Origin: Rhizobium sp. BK418
Lineage (GTDB): Bacteria > Pseudomonadota > Alphaproteobacteria > Rhizobiales > Rhizobiaceae
Direction: 5' to 3'
NCBI RefSeq assembly: GCF_004341105.1
Contig: NZ_SLZK01000005.1
Span: 422,980 to 486,979 of the forward strand
DNA: 64,000 nt
Position 1 is the first letter of the stretch. Every line of letters starts with the position of its first letter. Of the stretch, positions 1 through 7,630 are shown piece by piece. The notes below the pieces were generated by a model. That model worked only from the letters and a program-made list of their open reading frames with translations, searched no databases and had not been told where the DNA came from. The translations under genes were made by a program, and so were the position numbers.

Positions 1-41
1 TGCTTAAAATCCCTGAAATTTAAGCTGTACCATCTCTCGCC

Positions 42-578
42 TCAAAAAGGCTTTACCACAACAAGGATCACGATGAGGATCATGAGCAAAGTCGGCGCCT
101 CGTTCATGAAGCGCCAATAGCGAGCCGAACGACGGTTTTCATCCCGTTCAAACGCCCGCACAGCCCTGCTGAAAAAGACATGAACGATGGTCAGAAGGAC
201 AACCAGCGCAATCTTTGCGTGCAACCAGCCGCCCTGAAAACCATAGACGGACCAGGCAAGATAAAGACCAAAAATCCAGGTCAGCATCATGGCCGGGTTC
301 ATGATAATCCTGAGCAACCGGCGCTCCATCACCTTAAAGGTTTCGGATTGAACAGAGCCGGGTTCTGCATCTGTGTGATAGATGAAAAGCCGCGGCATGT
401 AGAAAAGCCCAGCCATCCACGAGATCACGGCAATGATATGGAGCGCCTTGATCCAGAGATAGAGATTGTCCGGGTTCCAAACGAAAAGCCCGACGGCCAG
501 AAGTGCAAAGAAAATTAGCGCAAAATGCGCCCGCCGGCGGGCGTAGGCGCCCGACCTTTCATCGGCCTGCCTCTCCAT
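42..578 (-). CDS. hemJ: HemJ-type protoporphyrinogen IX oxidase
   Basis: Predicted 178-residue integral membrane protein with five hydrophobic segments (about residues 20-36, 40-63, 93-111, 119-138 and the last 20). The second segment carries a histidine in KALHIIAVISWMAG, typical of the HemJ/UPF0093 family, which oxidises protoporphyrinogen IX to protoporphyrin IX at the membrane in heme synthesis. The ATG at 578 overlaps the hemE stop as TGATG, and GGGAG lies seven bases upstream, so I prefer it to the GTG one codon earlier. It is co-transcribed with hemE, which acts earlier in the same pathway. Family call is firm; function is by homology. Confidence 0.9.
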   Translation of the reverse strand: MERQADERSGAYARRRAHFALIFFALLAVGLFVWNPDNLYLWIKALHIIAVISWMAGLFYMPRLFIYHTDAEPGSVQSETFKVMERRLLRIIMNPAMMLTWIFGLYLAWSVYGFQGGWLHAKIALVVLLTIVHVFFSRAVRAFERDENRRSARYWRFMNEAPTLLMILIVILVVVKPF

Positions 579-1606
579 CACGAAACTCCCGTGCCGCGCA
601 CGCGCTCGACAAGCAGTCGTACATTCTCCGGGTCTGCCTGTGGCGTGATACCATGACCGAGATTGAAGATCAGCGGTCCATTTCCAAGCACCTGGAGAAT
701 ATCGTCGATACCTTCCTCGAGTGAACGACCACCGGCAACGACACGCATCGGATCGAGATTGCCTTGAACTGGTCCATCCTTCTGCAGTTCGGCTGCAAAG
801 GTGAGTGGGACGGACCAGTCGAGCCCGATTGCATCCGCGCCCGTCTTCTGCCGGTAGGTCTTGAGCAGGCAGCCTGCACCCTTGGCGAAGGCGATGATCC
901 GCGCCTGTGGCCGACGCGCCCTGATGGAAGCAATCATGCGGGCAACGGGGCGGACAGCAAAAGCTTCAAATTCCTTCTCACCGAGAACACCGGCCCAAGA
1001 ATCGAAGATCTGCACTGCATCAGCACCCGCATCAATCTGCGCCACGAGGTAGTCAGCTGAAACATCGGCAAGAAGCATCAGCAAATGTTCGAAAGCACGC
1101 GGATGCTTATAGGCAAAGAGACGGGCAGGCGCCTGGTCCGGCGTGCCATGACCGGCAATCATATAGGTAGCCACTGTCCACGGCGCTCCGCAGAAACCGA
1201 GAAGCGTCGTCTCCGCTGGAAGCTCGTTTCTCAGCCGCCTCACGGTCTCCAGGACCGGCTGCAGGTAATTGACGACATTCTCTCCATCGAGACCCGCAAT
1301 ACCCGCCTCATCAATCGGATCCATTTCCGGACCGTGTCCTTCGGTAAAGCGCACGTTGCGCTTCATCGCATCGGGGATCACCAGAATATCGGAAAACAGG
1401 ATGGCAGCATCAAAGCCGTAGCGTCGTATTGGTTGGAGCGTAACCTCAACGGCATGTTCCGGCGAATAACAGAGGTCGAGGAAACTTCCCGCCTTGGCGC
1501 GCGTTTCTCTGTACTCCGGCAGATAGCGGCCTGCCTGTCTCATCAGCCAGAGAGGAGGTGGGCTCAGTGTTTCACCGTCGAGAACCCGCATGATTTTCCG
1601 GCGCAT
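578..1606 (-). CDS. hemE: Uroporphyrinogen decarboxylase
   Basis: Cytoplasmic enzyme that decarboxylates the four acetate side chains of uroporphyrinogen III to give coproporphyrinogen III. The N-terminal signature PPLWLMRQAGRYLPEY is intact, followed by SFLDLCYSPE, the ILFSDILVIPDA segment and GFCGAPWTVATYM. Length (342 aa from ATG 1606) matches the family. A TTG at 1615 with GGGAAG six bases upstream is an alternative start giving 345 aa. hemJ follows with a TGATG overlap. The gene is transcribed away from the adjacent predicted replication origin, the arrangement known in Caulobacter and rhizobia. Confidence 0.95.
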   Translation of the reverse strand: MRRKIMRVLDGETLSPPPLWLMRQAGRYLPEYRETRAKAGSFLDLCYSPEHAVEVTLQPIRRYGFDAAILFSDILVIPDAMKRNVRFTEGHGPEMDPIDEAGIAGLDGENVVNYLQPVLETVRRLRNELPAETTLLGFCGAPWTVATYMIAGHGTPDQAPARLFAYKHPRAFEHLLMLLADVSADYLVAQIDAGADAVQIFDSWAGVLGEKEFEAFAVRPVARMIASIRARRPQARIIAFAKGAGCLLKTYRQKTGADAIGLDWSVPLTFAAELQKDGPVQGNLDPMRVVAGGRSLEEGIDDILQVLGNGPLIFNLGHGITPQADPENVRLLVERVRGTGVS

Positions 1607-1834
1607 TTTGTTCAAGCGCTTCTTCCCTATAAAAATCCAAAGATATTTTAAAAGATTTCTATTTCTTAGAGTCGGTGTCTATCAAGGATTAATATCGATC
1701 CACCGACAGCGCTATTTGTCACGGCGAACGCGAGTAGCAGGTACAAAAATTGCTGGATGATCTCAAAAGCCGAGGAAAGCCGAAATCTGATAAAGATTTT
1801 AGAAGCTTCGTCTGGTGCAATTTGAAATCCTCTT

Positions 1835-1843
1835 TGTGGATAA
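1835..1843 (-). promoter_or_regulatory. DnaA box, perfect consensus
   Basis: TGTGGATAA on the plus strand reads TTATCCACA on the minus strand, an exact match to the bacterial DnaA-box consensus. It is the strongest box in the hemE-proximal gap. Confidence 0.8.
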
Positions 1844-1872
1844 GTTGTGAATTCCGGCAAAGCTTTTGGACA

Positions 1873-1890
1873 TGGTCCACATCCTCCACA
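1873..1890 (+). promoter_or_regulatory. Two tandem weak DnaA-box-like sites
   Basis: TGGTCCACA immediately followed by TCCTCCACA. Each matches the consensus TTATCCACA at 7 of 9 positions and keeps the conserved TCCACA end. Weak alone; meaningful mainly beside the perfect box 30 bases away and in the same intergenic gap. Confidence 0.5.
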
Positions 1891-1923
1891 AGCAGCTAGA
1901 AGATGACATCGCCAAATCCGGAA

Positions 1924-1932
1924 TGTGGAAAA
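1924..1932 (-). promoter_or_regulatory. DnaA box, 8 of 9 match
   Basis: TGTGGAAAA differs from TGTGGATAA at one position and has the same orientation as the perfect box at 1835. It supports a DnaA-binding cluster in this gap. Confidence 0.6.
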
Positions 1933-2017
1933 GGGGGCATGTTTTCCCTTGCCTCCATCCTGGCTCGCCCATTAGCTCTTCGCTATCCAGTCTTTTCAAC
2001 AGGCAGCGGAAAATAGC

Positions 2018-2839
2018 GTGGAGAACAGAACCAACTTCTTTCATCTGCATTTGATTTCTGACTCCACCGGAGAGACTCTGATCTCGGCCGGCCGAGCCGC
2101 ATCGGCGCAATTCAAGTCCGCCCAGCCAATCGAGCACGTCTATCCGTTGATCCGGAATCGCAAGCAGCTGATGCCGGTTCTCCAGGCAATCGACAATGAA
2201 CCGGGCATCGTGCTCTACACGATTGTTGACCGCGATCTTGCTAGCCTCATCGACGAGCGTTGTGCGGAAATGGGGGTTGCATCCGTCAACGTCCTGGAGC
2301 CGGTCATCGGCGCATTCCAGATCTATCTCGGCGCCCCGTCAAGACGCCGCGTCGGCGCGCAACATGTCATGAATGCCGGATATTTCGCCCGTATCGAAGC
2401 CCTAAACTTCACAATGGATCATGACGACGGTCAGATGCACGAGGATTATAACGAGGCCGATGTCGTCATTGTCGGCATCAGCCGCACATCAAAAACGCCG
2501 ACCAGCATCTATCTCGCAAACCGCGGCATCAAAACTGCCAATATACCGATCGTCTACGGTGTGCCTCTCCCAGAGGGTCTGCTGACCGCAACCAAGCCTC
2601 TGATCGTCTGTCTCATCGCCACCACCGACCGGATCTCTCAAGTTCGGGAAAACCGTCTGCTCGGAACAACACCTGGTTTCGACCGTGAGCACTATACCGA
2701 CCGCGCGGCAATCTCGGAGGAACTGAAATATGCGCGCTCGCTCTGTGCCCGGCATAATTGGCCGATGATCGATGTAACGAGGCGTTCGATCGAAGAAACG
2801 GCGGCAGCCATCGTTGCCCTGCGACCGAAGCTGCGTTAA
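2018..2839 (+). CDS. Pyruvate phosphate dikinase/PEP synthase regulatory kinase-pyrophosphorylase
   Basis: A 273-residue DUF299 (PSRP) protein. The N-terminus reads FHLHLISDSTGETL, and a P-loop-like segment GISRTSKTPTSIYLANRG lies at about residues 151-168, both family signatures. Members switch pyruvate phosphate dikinase or PEP synthase off by ADP-dependent phosphorylation of a threonine and on by phosphate-dependent removal, so it controls pyruvate-to-PEP flux. The start is GTG at 2018; the upstream purine run is weak. It is the first gene rightward of the predicted origin, 34 bases before maf. Which dikinase it targets cannot be told from this window. Confidence 0.9.
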   Translation: MENRTNFFHLHLISDSTGETLISAGRAASAQFKSAQPIEHVYPLIRNRKQLMPVLQAIDNEPGIVLYTIVDRDLASLIDERCAEMGVASVNVLEPVIGAFQIYLGAPSRRRVGAQHVMNAGYFARIEALNFTMDHDDGQMHEDYNEADVVIVGISRTSKTPTSIYLANRGIKTANIPIVYGVPLPEGLLTATKPLIVCLIATTDRISQVRENRLLGTTPGFDREHYTDRAAISEELKYARSLCARHNWPMIDVTRRSIEETAAAIVALRPKLR

Positions 2840-2873
2840 GCGCTGAACAACCGAATTGCTGTCGAGGACTTGG

Positions 2874-3473
2874 ATGAAACCGAAGCTCGTTCTTGCATCG
2901 TCGAGTCCGTTCCGGCGTATGCTGATGGAAAATGCCGGCCTCACATTCGAAGCGCATGCCGCCCAGATAGATGAGCGGGCAATCGAGGCGCCTTTGGAAA
3001 AATCGGGTGCAACGCCGGATGAAGTGGCGCTCGTACTGGCGGAAGCAAAGGCGAGATATGTCAGCCAGCAGTTCACCGGTGCGCTGACCATCGGTTCGGA
3101 TCAGACGATGTCCCTCGTCTCGCAGGTCTTTCACAAACCACAAGACATGGCTGATGCTGCCAATCATCTGCGTACCCTCGCGGGTAAGACACATCGCTTG
3201 AACAGCGCGGTGACAATCATCAGAGATGGTGAGGTCTTATGGCGGCATATTTCTCACGCTGAGCTGACCATGCGGCCGCTAACAAACGATTTCATTGCGC
3301 GCCATCTGGAGCGCGTCGGCACGAAGGCACTGGCGAGCGTCGGCGCCTATCAACTCGAAGGGGAAGGGATCCAGCTGTTCGAGAAGATCGACGGCGACTA
3401 TTTCACGATCCTCGGCCTGCCGATGTTACCACTCCTTGCAAAACTCCGGGAACTGGATGCGATCGATGGATGA
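2874..3473 (+). CDS. maf: Maf-like nucleoside triphosphate pyrophosphatase
   Basis: A 199-residue Maf/Ham1-fold protein beginning MKPKLVLASSSPFRR, with the substrate-loop SSSPFRR near the N-terminus, the acidic TIGSDQTM segment and the late GAYQLEGEGIQLF motif. Maf proteins hydrolyse non-canonical or modified NTPs to the monophosphate and pyrophosphate; some also influence septation. The exact substrate class (dTTP/UTP or 7-methyl-GTP) is not certain, though GSDQTM instead of GADTVV suggests the YceF-like branch. ATG 2874 has GAGG seven bases upstream and is preferred to an in-frame TTG at 2856. It overlaps aroE by eight bases, and the overlap carries a parS-like site. Confidence 0.9.
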   Translation: MKPKLVLASSSPFRRMLMENAGLTFEAHAAQIDERAIEAPLEKSGATPDEVALVLAEAKARYVSQQFTGALTIGSDQTMSLVSQVFHKPQDMADAANHLRTLAGKTHRLNSAVTIIRDGEVLWRHISHAELTMRPLTNDFIARHLERVGTKALASVGAYQLEGEGIQLFEKIDGDYFTILGLPMLPLLAKLRELDAIDG

Positions 3474-4323
3474 TTCACGTGAAACACTGGGACCGAAAGC
3501 GTTTGTCACGGGCTTTCCCGTCAGGCATTCGCGCTCGCCATTGATCCACGGTTACTGGCTGAAGACACTCGGTCTGCCGGGCAGCTACCGCGCCCATGAG
3601 GTCGCTCCGGAAAACTTTGAGAATTTTATCGCCTCCCTGAAGGACGGCAGCGCCGGCTTCATTGGTGGCAACGTTACGATCCCTCACAAGGAATTGGCCT
3701 TCAAACTGGCCGATCAGCCGGATGAACTCTCAGAAGAACTCGGCGCCTCGAATACACTGTGGCTGGAGGACGGAAAACTTCTCGCCACCAACACGGATGG
3801 CCGCGGCTTCACCGCCAATCTCGATGAACGGCATCCAGGCTGGGACCGGCACGACAGGGCCGTGATCTTCGGCGCCGGCGGCGCAAGCCGCGCCGTCATC
3901 CAGGCGGTCCGCGACCGCGGCTTCAAGGAAATCCACGTCGTCAATCGCACGGTCGAACGGGCGCGGGAACTGGCCGACCGGTTCGGTCCGAAGGTTCAAG
4001 CCCATCCGATGGCAGCCCTCGGTGAAGTGATGAAAGGGGCAGGGCTGTTCATCAACACCACCTCTCTCGGCATGGACGGCGAGGCAGCACCTGCGATCGA
4101 TTTCTCGCCACTGGCTCCGGATGCCGTCGTCACCGACATCGTCTACGTGCCGCTGAAAACCCCGATCCTCGCCCAGGCGGAGGAACAAGGTTTTGCCATT
4201 GTCGATGGACTCGGCATGCTGCTGCATCAGGCCGTGCCGGGATTTGAAAAGTGGTTCGGCAAACGGCCCGTCGTCGACGAGACCCTGCGGGCTTTGATCA
4301 TTGCGGATATGGAAAAACATTAA
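3466..4323 (+). CDS. aroE: Shikimate dehydrogenase
   Basis: NADPH-dependent reduction of 3-dehydroshikimate to shikimate in aromatic amino-acid synthesis, cytoplasmic. The 285-residue protein has the substrate-binding FPVRHSRSPLIHGYW segment, the catalytic NVTIPHKE lysine motif (about residues 69-76), the Rossmann loop FGAGGASRAV, NRTVERA for NADP phosphate recognition, and a C-terminal GLGMLLHQA. ATG 3466 lies inside the end of maf, implying translational coupling; the next gene coaE starts on the last base of its stop codon. Codons 2-7 coincide with the parS-like palindrome. Confidence 0.95.
   Translation: MDDSRETLGPKAFVTGFPVRHSRSPLIHGYWLKTLGLPGSYRAHEVAPENFENFIASLKDGSAGFIGGNVTIPHKELAFKLADQPDELSEELGASNTLWLEDGKLLATNTDGRGFTANLDERHPGWDRHDRAVIFGAGGASRAVIQAVRDRGFKEIHVVNRTVERARELADRFGPKVQAHPMAALGEVMKGAGLFINTTSLGMDGEAAPAIDFSPLAPDAVVTDIVYVPLKTPILAQAEEQGFAIVDGLGMLLHQAVPGFEKWFGKRPVVDETLRALIIADMEKH
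3471..3486. promoter_or_regulatory. Predicted parS site (ParB-binding), origin-proximal
   Basis: TGATTCACGTGAAACA matches the widely conserved bacterial parS consensus TGTTTCACGTGAAACA at 15 of 16 positions and keeps the CACGTG core. It lies about 1.5 kb from the predicted oriC, straddling the maf stop codon and the first codons of aroE. Location inside coding sequence near the origin is common for parS. Binding is inferred; parAB are not in this window. Confidence 0.8.
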
Positions 4324-4934
4324 TGCTGAAGATCGGCCTCACCGGCTCCATCGGAATGGGCAAGTCGACGGCAGCGAAGCTTTTTGCCGAAGCTGGTGTC
4401 CCGGTTAACGACTCAGACGCGGTTGTCCATGATCTCTATGCTGGCGAGGCAGCCCCATTGGTTGATGCCGCGTTTCCCGGCACGATGAAAAACGGTGCCG
4501 TCGACCGCCAGGAGCTTGGCCGACAGCTGGCACAGAATCCTGACGGTTTCAAAAGACTGGAGCAGATCGTTCATCCCCTGGTGCGCAAACGGGAAATCGA
4601 ATTCCTGCAGCGTGAGAAGGAAGCGGGGGCTGAGATGGTTGTCCTCGATATCCCCCTACTTTTCGAAACCGGCGCCGAGCAGAGGGTCGATGCTGTTGTC
4701 GTCGTCAGTGCCGATCCACAGATTCAGCGCAAGAGGGTGCTTGCGCGCCCGAACATGACGGAAGAAAAATTCAATATGATTCTCTCCCGCCAGATATCAG
4801 ATGCGGAAAAACGCCGTCGCGCTGACTACATCGTGGACAGCAGCCATAGCATTGAGACGGCAAGGAAACAGGTGGCAAATATCATAGCCGAATTGAAGAA
4901 GCGGATTGCGGAGGAAGAAGGCCCACATGCGTGA
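4323..4934 (+). CDS. coaE: Dephospho-CoA kinase
   Basis: ATP-dependent phosphorylation of the 3'-OH of dephospho-CoA, the last step of coenzyme A synthesis. The 203-residue protein starts MLKIGLTGSIGMGKSTAAKL, giving a Walker A at residues 8-16, then NDSDAVVHDLY for substrate binding and VLDIPLLFETG. The ATG shares a base with the aroE stop (TAATG), so the short start is preferred over an upstream in-frame GTG inside aroE. The end overlaps dnaQ by eight bases. This maf-aroE-coaE-dnaQ run is a tight operon. Confidence 0.95.
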   Translation: MLKIGLTGSIGMGKSTAAKLFAEAGVPVNDSDAVVHDLYAGEAAPLVDAAFPGTMKNGAVDRQELGRQLAQNPDGFKRLEQIVHPLVRKREIEFLQREKEAGAEMVVLDIPLLFETGAEQRVDAVVVVSADPQIQRKRVLARPNMTEEKFNMILSRQISDAEKRRRADYIVDSSHSIETARKQVANIIAELKKRIAEEEGPHA

Positions 4935-5643
4935 GATTATTTTCGATACGGAAACAACCGGCCTCGATAACCGCATGGACCGCATCATCGAAATCGGCGG
5001 CATCGAACTCCTCAATCATTTCCCGACCGGCAGGACGATCCATCTCTTCGTAAACCCCGGCGATCAGAAGGTTCATCCGGATGCGCTGGCCGTCCATGGC
5101 ATCACCGACGAGTTCTTGAAGGACAAGCCTCCTTTTGCCGACGTCGTCGAGCAGATCCTGGACTTTTTCGGTGACGGCAAATGGATCGCCCATAACGCGA
5201 CCTTCGACATGGGCTTCGTCAATGCTGAGCTTGCCCGCCTCGGCCTGCCCCCGATCCTGCCTGATCGTGTGGTCGATACGCTGTCGCTTGCCCGGCGCAA
5301 GCATCCCATGGGTCCGAATTCTCTCGACGCCCTTTGCCGGCGTTATGGCATCGACAATTCGCACCGGACAAAGCACGGAGCCCTGCTCGACTCCGAACTT
5401 TTGGCTGAAGTCTATATCGAGATGATCGGCGGCCGACAGGCTGCACTCGGCCTCGGCGTGGTCGGATCGGCTAGCCAGAACAAGGGTGACGACCTGGTGG
5501 AAGAAGTCATGGTGACGGCCATCATGGAACGGCCGAAGCCTCTGGCGCCACGATTGACCGAAGCGGAGGTGCAGGCGCATGACGCCTTGATCGCCAAGCT
5601 TGGGTCGAAAGGGATCTGGTCGAAATACGACCAGTTCTCCTGA
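4927..5643 (+). CDS. dnaQ: DNA polymerase III epsilon subunit (proofreading exonuclease)
   Basis: A 238-residue DnaQ protein, the 3'-5' exonuclease of the replicative polymerase. All three exonuclease motifs are visible: Exo I FDTETTGLD (residues 6-14), Exo II HNATFDMGF (about residue 90) and Exo III with HGALLDSELLAEVY (about residue 155). The C-terminal tail after about residue 180 should carry the alpha-binding segment. ATG 4927 lies eight bases inside coaE. It is followed by a strong hairpin shared with the convergent secB. Confidence 0.95.
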   Translation: MREIIFDTETTGLDNRMDRIIEIGGIELLNHFPTGRTIHLFVNPGDQKVHPDALAVHGITDEFLKDKPPFADVVEQILDFFGDGKWIAHNATFDMGFVNAELARLGLPPILPDRVVDTLSLARRKHPMGPNSLDALCRRYGIDNSHRTKHGALLDSELLAEVYIEMIGGRQAALGLGVVGSASQNKGDDLVEEVMVTAIMERPKPLAPRLTEAEVQAHDALIAKLGSKGIWSKYDQFS

Positions 5644-5649
5644 AATGAA

Positions 5650-5674
5650 AATGCCCGGGTTTCGCCCGGGCATT
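5650..5674. terminator. Bidirectional terminator between dnaQ and secB
   Basis: A perfect 10-base inverted repeat AATGCCCGGG / CCCGGGCATT with a five-base loop sits between the convergent genes. The flanks are A-rich on the left and mixed on the right, so it reads best as the secB terminator, with a weaker role for dnaQ. Confidence 0.8.
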
Positions 5675-5700
5675 CGAGTTTGAGAGCCTGTAAGCCCGAC

Positions 5701-6183
5701 TTAATTCGGAACGGCCTGAACTTTGGAACGGGCCTGCTCTTCGGCAACACGCTGCGCGAACATCTGCGCAAAATCGATCGGATCGATCATCAGCGGCGGG
5801 AAGCCGCCATTGCGCGTCACGTCTGCGATAATCTGGCGGGCAAACGGGAAAAGCATGCGCGGGCACTCGATAAAGAGAACCGGCAGCATATGCTCCTGTG
5901 GGAAACCCGCAACGCGGAACACGCCGCCATAGACCAGCTCGGTGTGGAATACCGTCTTGTCACCATCCTTGGCTTCAGCAATCAGCGAGAGCACGACGTC
6001 GAAATCCGTTTCGGACAGCGGATTGGCATTGACGTTCACATTGATGTTGATCGCCGGCGCCTTGTCACGGGCCTGAAGAGAGCGCGGTGCGCCCGGATTT
6101 TCGAAGGAGAGATCCTTGACGTATTGGGCAAGGATCGAGAGTGTCGGGCTTGTTGCACCGTTGCTGTTATTGTCGTCTGCCAT
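5701..6183 (-). CDS. secB: Protein-export chaperone SecB
   Basis: A 160-residue acidic SecB homolog. It binds unfolded preproteins in the cytoplasm and hands them to SecA. Visible family segments are LSILAQYVKDLSFENPGAP near the N-terminus, VFRVAGFPQEHMLPVLFIECP in the middle and GGFPPLMIDPIDF near the end, where the SecA-contact region lies. ATG 6183 has AGGAAC just upstream. Transcribed toward dnaQ, with its own terminator. Confidence 0.95.
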   Translation of the reverse strand: MADDNNSNGATSPTLSILAQYVKDLSFENPGAPRSLQARDKAPAININVNVNANPLSETDFDVVLSLIAEAKDGDKTVFHTELVYGGVFRVAGFPQEHMLPVLFIECPRMLFPFARQIIADVTRNGGFPPLMIDPIDFAQMFAQRVAEEQARSKVQAVPN

Positions 6184-6278
6184 GGCTGTTCCTCGAGGGC
6201 ATTGGTAGTGCCGCCATCTAACATTTCGCGGATAGGCTTACAACCCTGGGCCTCCGGGGCAGGAAACGTGCGGCGGCC

Positions 6279-6797
6279 TCAGTCGCCGAGCTTTTTGCCG
6301 GACCAGGGTGACTTTTCGTTCGGTTCGCGATGATAGTCCTCTTCATCGAGATCGACTACCTTTGAATCGCCAGACTTGCCCGGTCGGCTCCGAAATTCCG
6401 GACGCGAGGATGCGGAGAAGCCGTTACCGCTCGTGTCGACCACGACGAAGCGCTTCGCGATCGATCGCCAGAGCAGATTGCGAACCTGGGGGATGAGGAG
6501 CAGAATCGCTAATATGTCGGAGAGAAAACCCGGGATGATGAAGAGCAGCGCGGCGATCACATTCATCGCCGGATTGAGTAGTTCCCGCCCGGGCATGGCG
6601 CCGGTACGGCCCTCCGCAGACATGCGACGCAGGATGCCTATACCCTGCCTGCGCAGGAGGAAGGAGCCGACGACAAAGCCCAGCACGACGAGGGCAAGCG
6701 TTGCGGCAAGCCCGACCGCACGGCCGACAATGACGAAACCGGCAATCTCTGCAAGCGGCAGCAGCAGAACAAAGGCCGGCAGCACGGAAAAACGCAT
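6279..6797 (-). CDS. fxsA: FxsA family membrane protein
   Basis: A 172-residue inner-membrane protein. Three hydrophobic stretches lie at about residues 3-22, 24-43 and 70-97 (IAALLFIIPGFLSDILAILLLIP), followed by a polar, charged tail. The IIPGFLSDILAILLLIP segment is the FxsA (UPF0716) signature. In Escherichia coli, FxsA overproduction relieves F-plasmid-mediated exclusion of phage T7; its normal role is unclear. I chose ATG 6797, which opens directly on the first membrane segment, over an ORF start 36 bases upstream. It is divergent from the Tim44-like gene and on the same strand as secB. Confidence 0.85.
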   Translation of the reverse strand: MRFSVLPAFVLLLPLAEIAGFVIVGRAVGLAATLALVVLGFVVGSFLLRRQGIGILRRMSAEGRTGAMPGRELLNPAMNVIAALLFIIPGFLSDILAILLLIPQVRNLLWRSIAKRFVVVDTSGNGFSASSRPEFRSRPGKSGDSKVVDLDEEDYHREPNEKSPWSGKKLGD

Positions 6798-6925
6798 CTC
6801 TCTATCCCGAGCGGCTCGGGCTCCTCTTGGCACTGGTGAAGATAACGGCCATGATTTGAATCATCCGTATAGCCGGACTATATGGGGGTAGAAATCAGGG
6901 ATGTTAACAGCGACAGCGGCGGGAT

Positions 6926-7630
6926 ATGAGTTCAAACGACTTCATTACATTGTTTTTTCTGGTAGCGGCGGTGCTGATTTTCTTTCAGCTTCGTTCTGTT
7001 CTCGGACGCCGCACAGGAAATGAGAAGCCGCCGCGTGATCTCTATACGCCACGGGATGCCGTGCAGAACGACAGCGCCGATGCCGGCAAGGTCGTAACCC
7101 TGCCCCGGCGCGATGTGAATGGGGAAGAGGAAGACCACTTCTCCGCCATCGACGCTTTCGCACCGGCCGGCACGCCGCTGAATGAATCTCTGCGCGCGCT
7201 CAACAGAGCTGATCCCTCCTTCGACCCGAAGGAATTCCTGAACGGCGCCCGCATGGCCTACGAGATGATCGTCATGGCTTTCGCCGATGGCGACCGTAAA
7301 AGCCTGAAGAACCTTCTCTCCCGTGAAGTCTATGACGGCTTCGATGCAGCAATCAACGATCGCGAGAGCAAGGGTGAGAAGATAAAATCCACCTTCGTCG
7401 GCATCGATAAGGCCGAGATCACCCATGCCGAAACCAAGGGCAGCGAGGCGCAGATCACCGTGCGCATCATCAGCCAGCTGATCTCCGCTACCTACGACAA
7501 GAACGACGTGCTGATCGAAGGCGACGCCGAGAATGTCGCCGAGGTCAACGATCTCTGGACCTTCGCTCGCGATACCCGCTCGCGCGATCCCAACTGGAAA
7601 CTCGTCGCGACCGAATCGGAACATGAGTGA
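6926..7630 (+). CDS. Tim44/TimA-like membrane-anchored protein
   Basis: A 234-residue protein with one N-terminal transmembrane segment (about residues 5-21), a variable charged linker and a C-terminal Tim44-like domain from about residue 75 (FDPKEFLNGARMAYEMIVMAFADGD, then SREVYDGFDAAI). The fold is shared with the mitochondrial import subunit Tim44 and with bacterial TimA; the bacterial role is not settled, possibly envelope or membrane-protein assembly. It is the first gene of a run with mltA, the Smr gene and the XRE gene, with overlapping stops and starts. Position opposite fxsA and secB fits an envelope role but does not prove it. Confidence 0.85.
   Translation: MSSNDFITLFFLVAAVLIFFQLRSVLGRRTGNEKPPRDLYTPRDAVQNDSADAGKVVTLPRRDVNGEEEDHFSAIDAFAPAGTPLNESLRALNRADPSFDPKEFLNGARMAYEMIVMAFADGDRKSLKNLLSREVYDGFDAAINDRESKGEKIKSTFVGIDKAEITHAETKGSEAQITVRIISQLISATYDKNDVLIEGDAENVAEVNDLWTFARDTRSRDPNWKLVATESEHE

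Larger units (their letters stand above)
1607..2017. other. oriC: Predicted chromosomal replication origin (oriC) and divergent promoter region
   Basis: A 410-base gap between divergent hemE and the PPDK-regulator gene. Bases 1626-1670 are strongly AT-rich and could be the unwinding element. A perfect DnaA box (TGTGGATAA, 1835-1843) is followed within 90 bases by an 8/9 match (1924-1932) and two tandem 7/9 matches ending in TCCACA (1873-1881, 1882-1890). One GANTC methylation site (GAGTC) is at 1669-1673. Small reading frames here show no family resemblance and look like chance. In Caulobacter, Sinorhizobium and Brucella the origin lies beside hemE; position plus boxes make this the likely oriC. 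I saw no full TTAA-N7-TTAA CtrA site. The hemE and downstream-gene promoters must also lie here. Confidence 0.8.

Noticed and set aside
1666..2137. Small reading frames in the hemE upstream gap
   Set aside because: They overlap each other on both strands, have no family resemblance and cross the DnaA boxes; read as chance frames in oriC.
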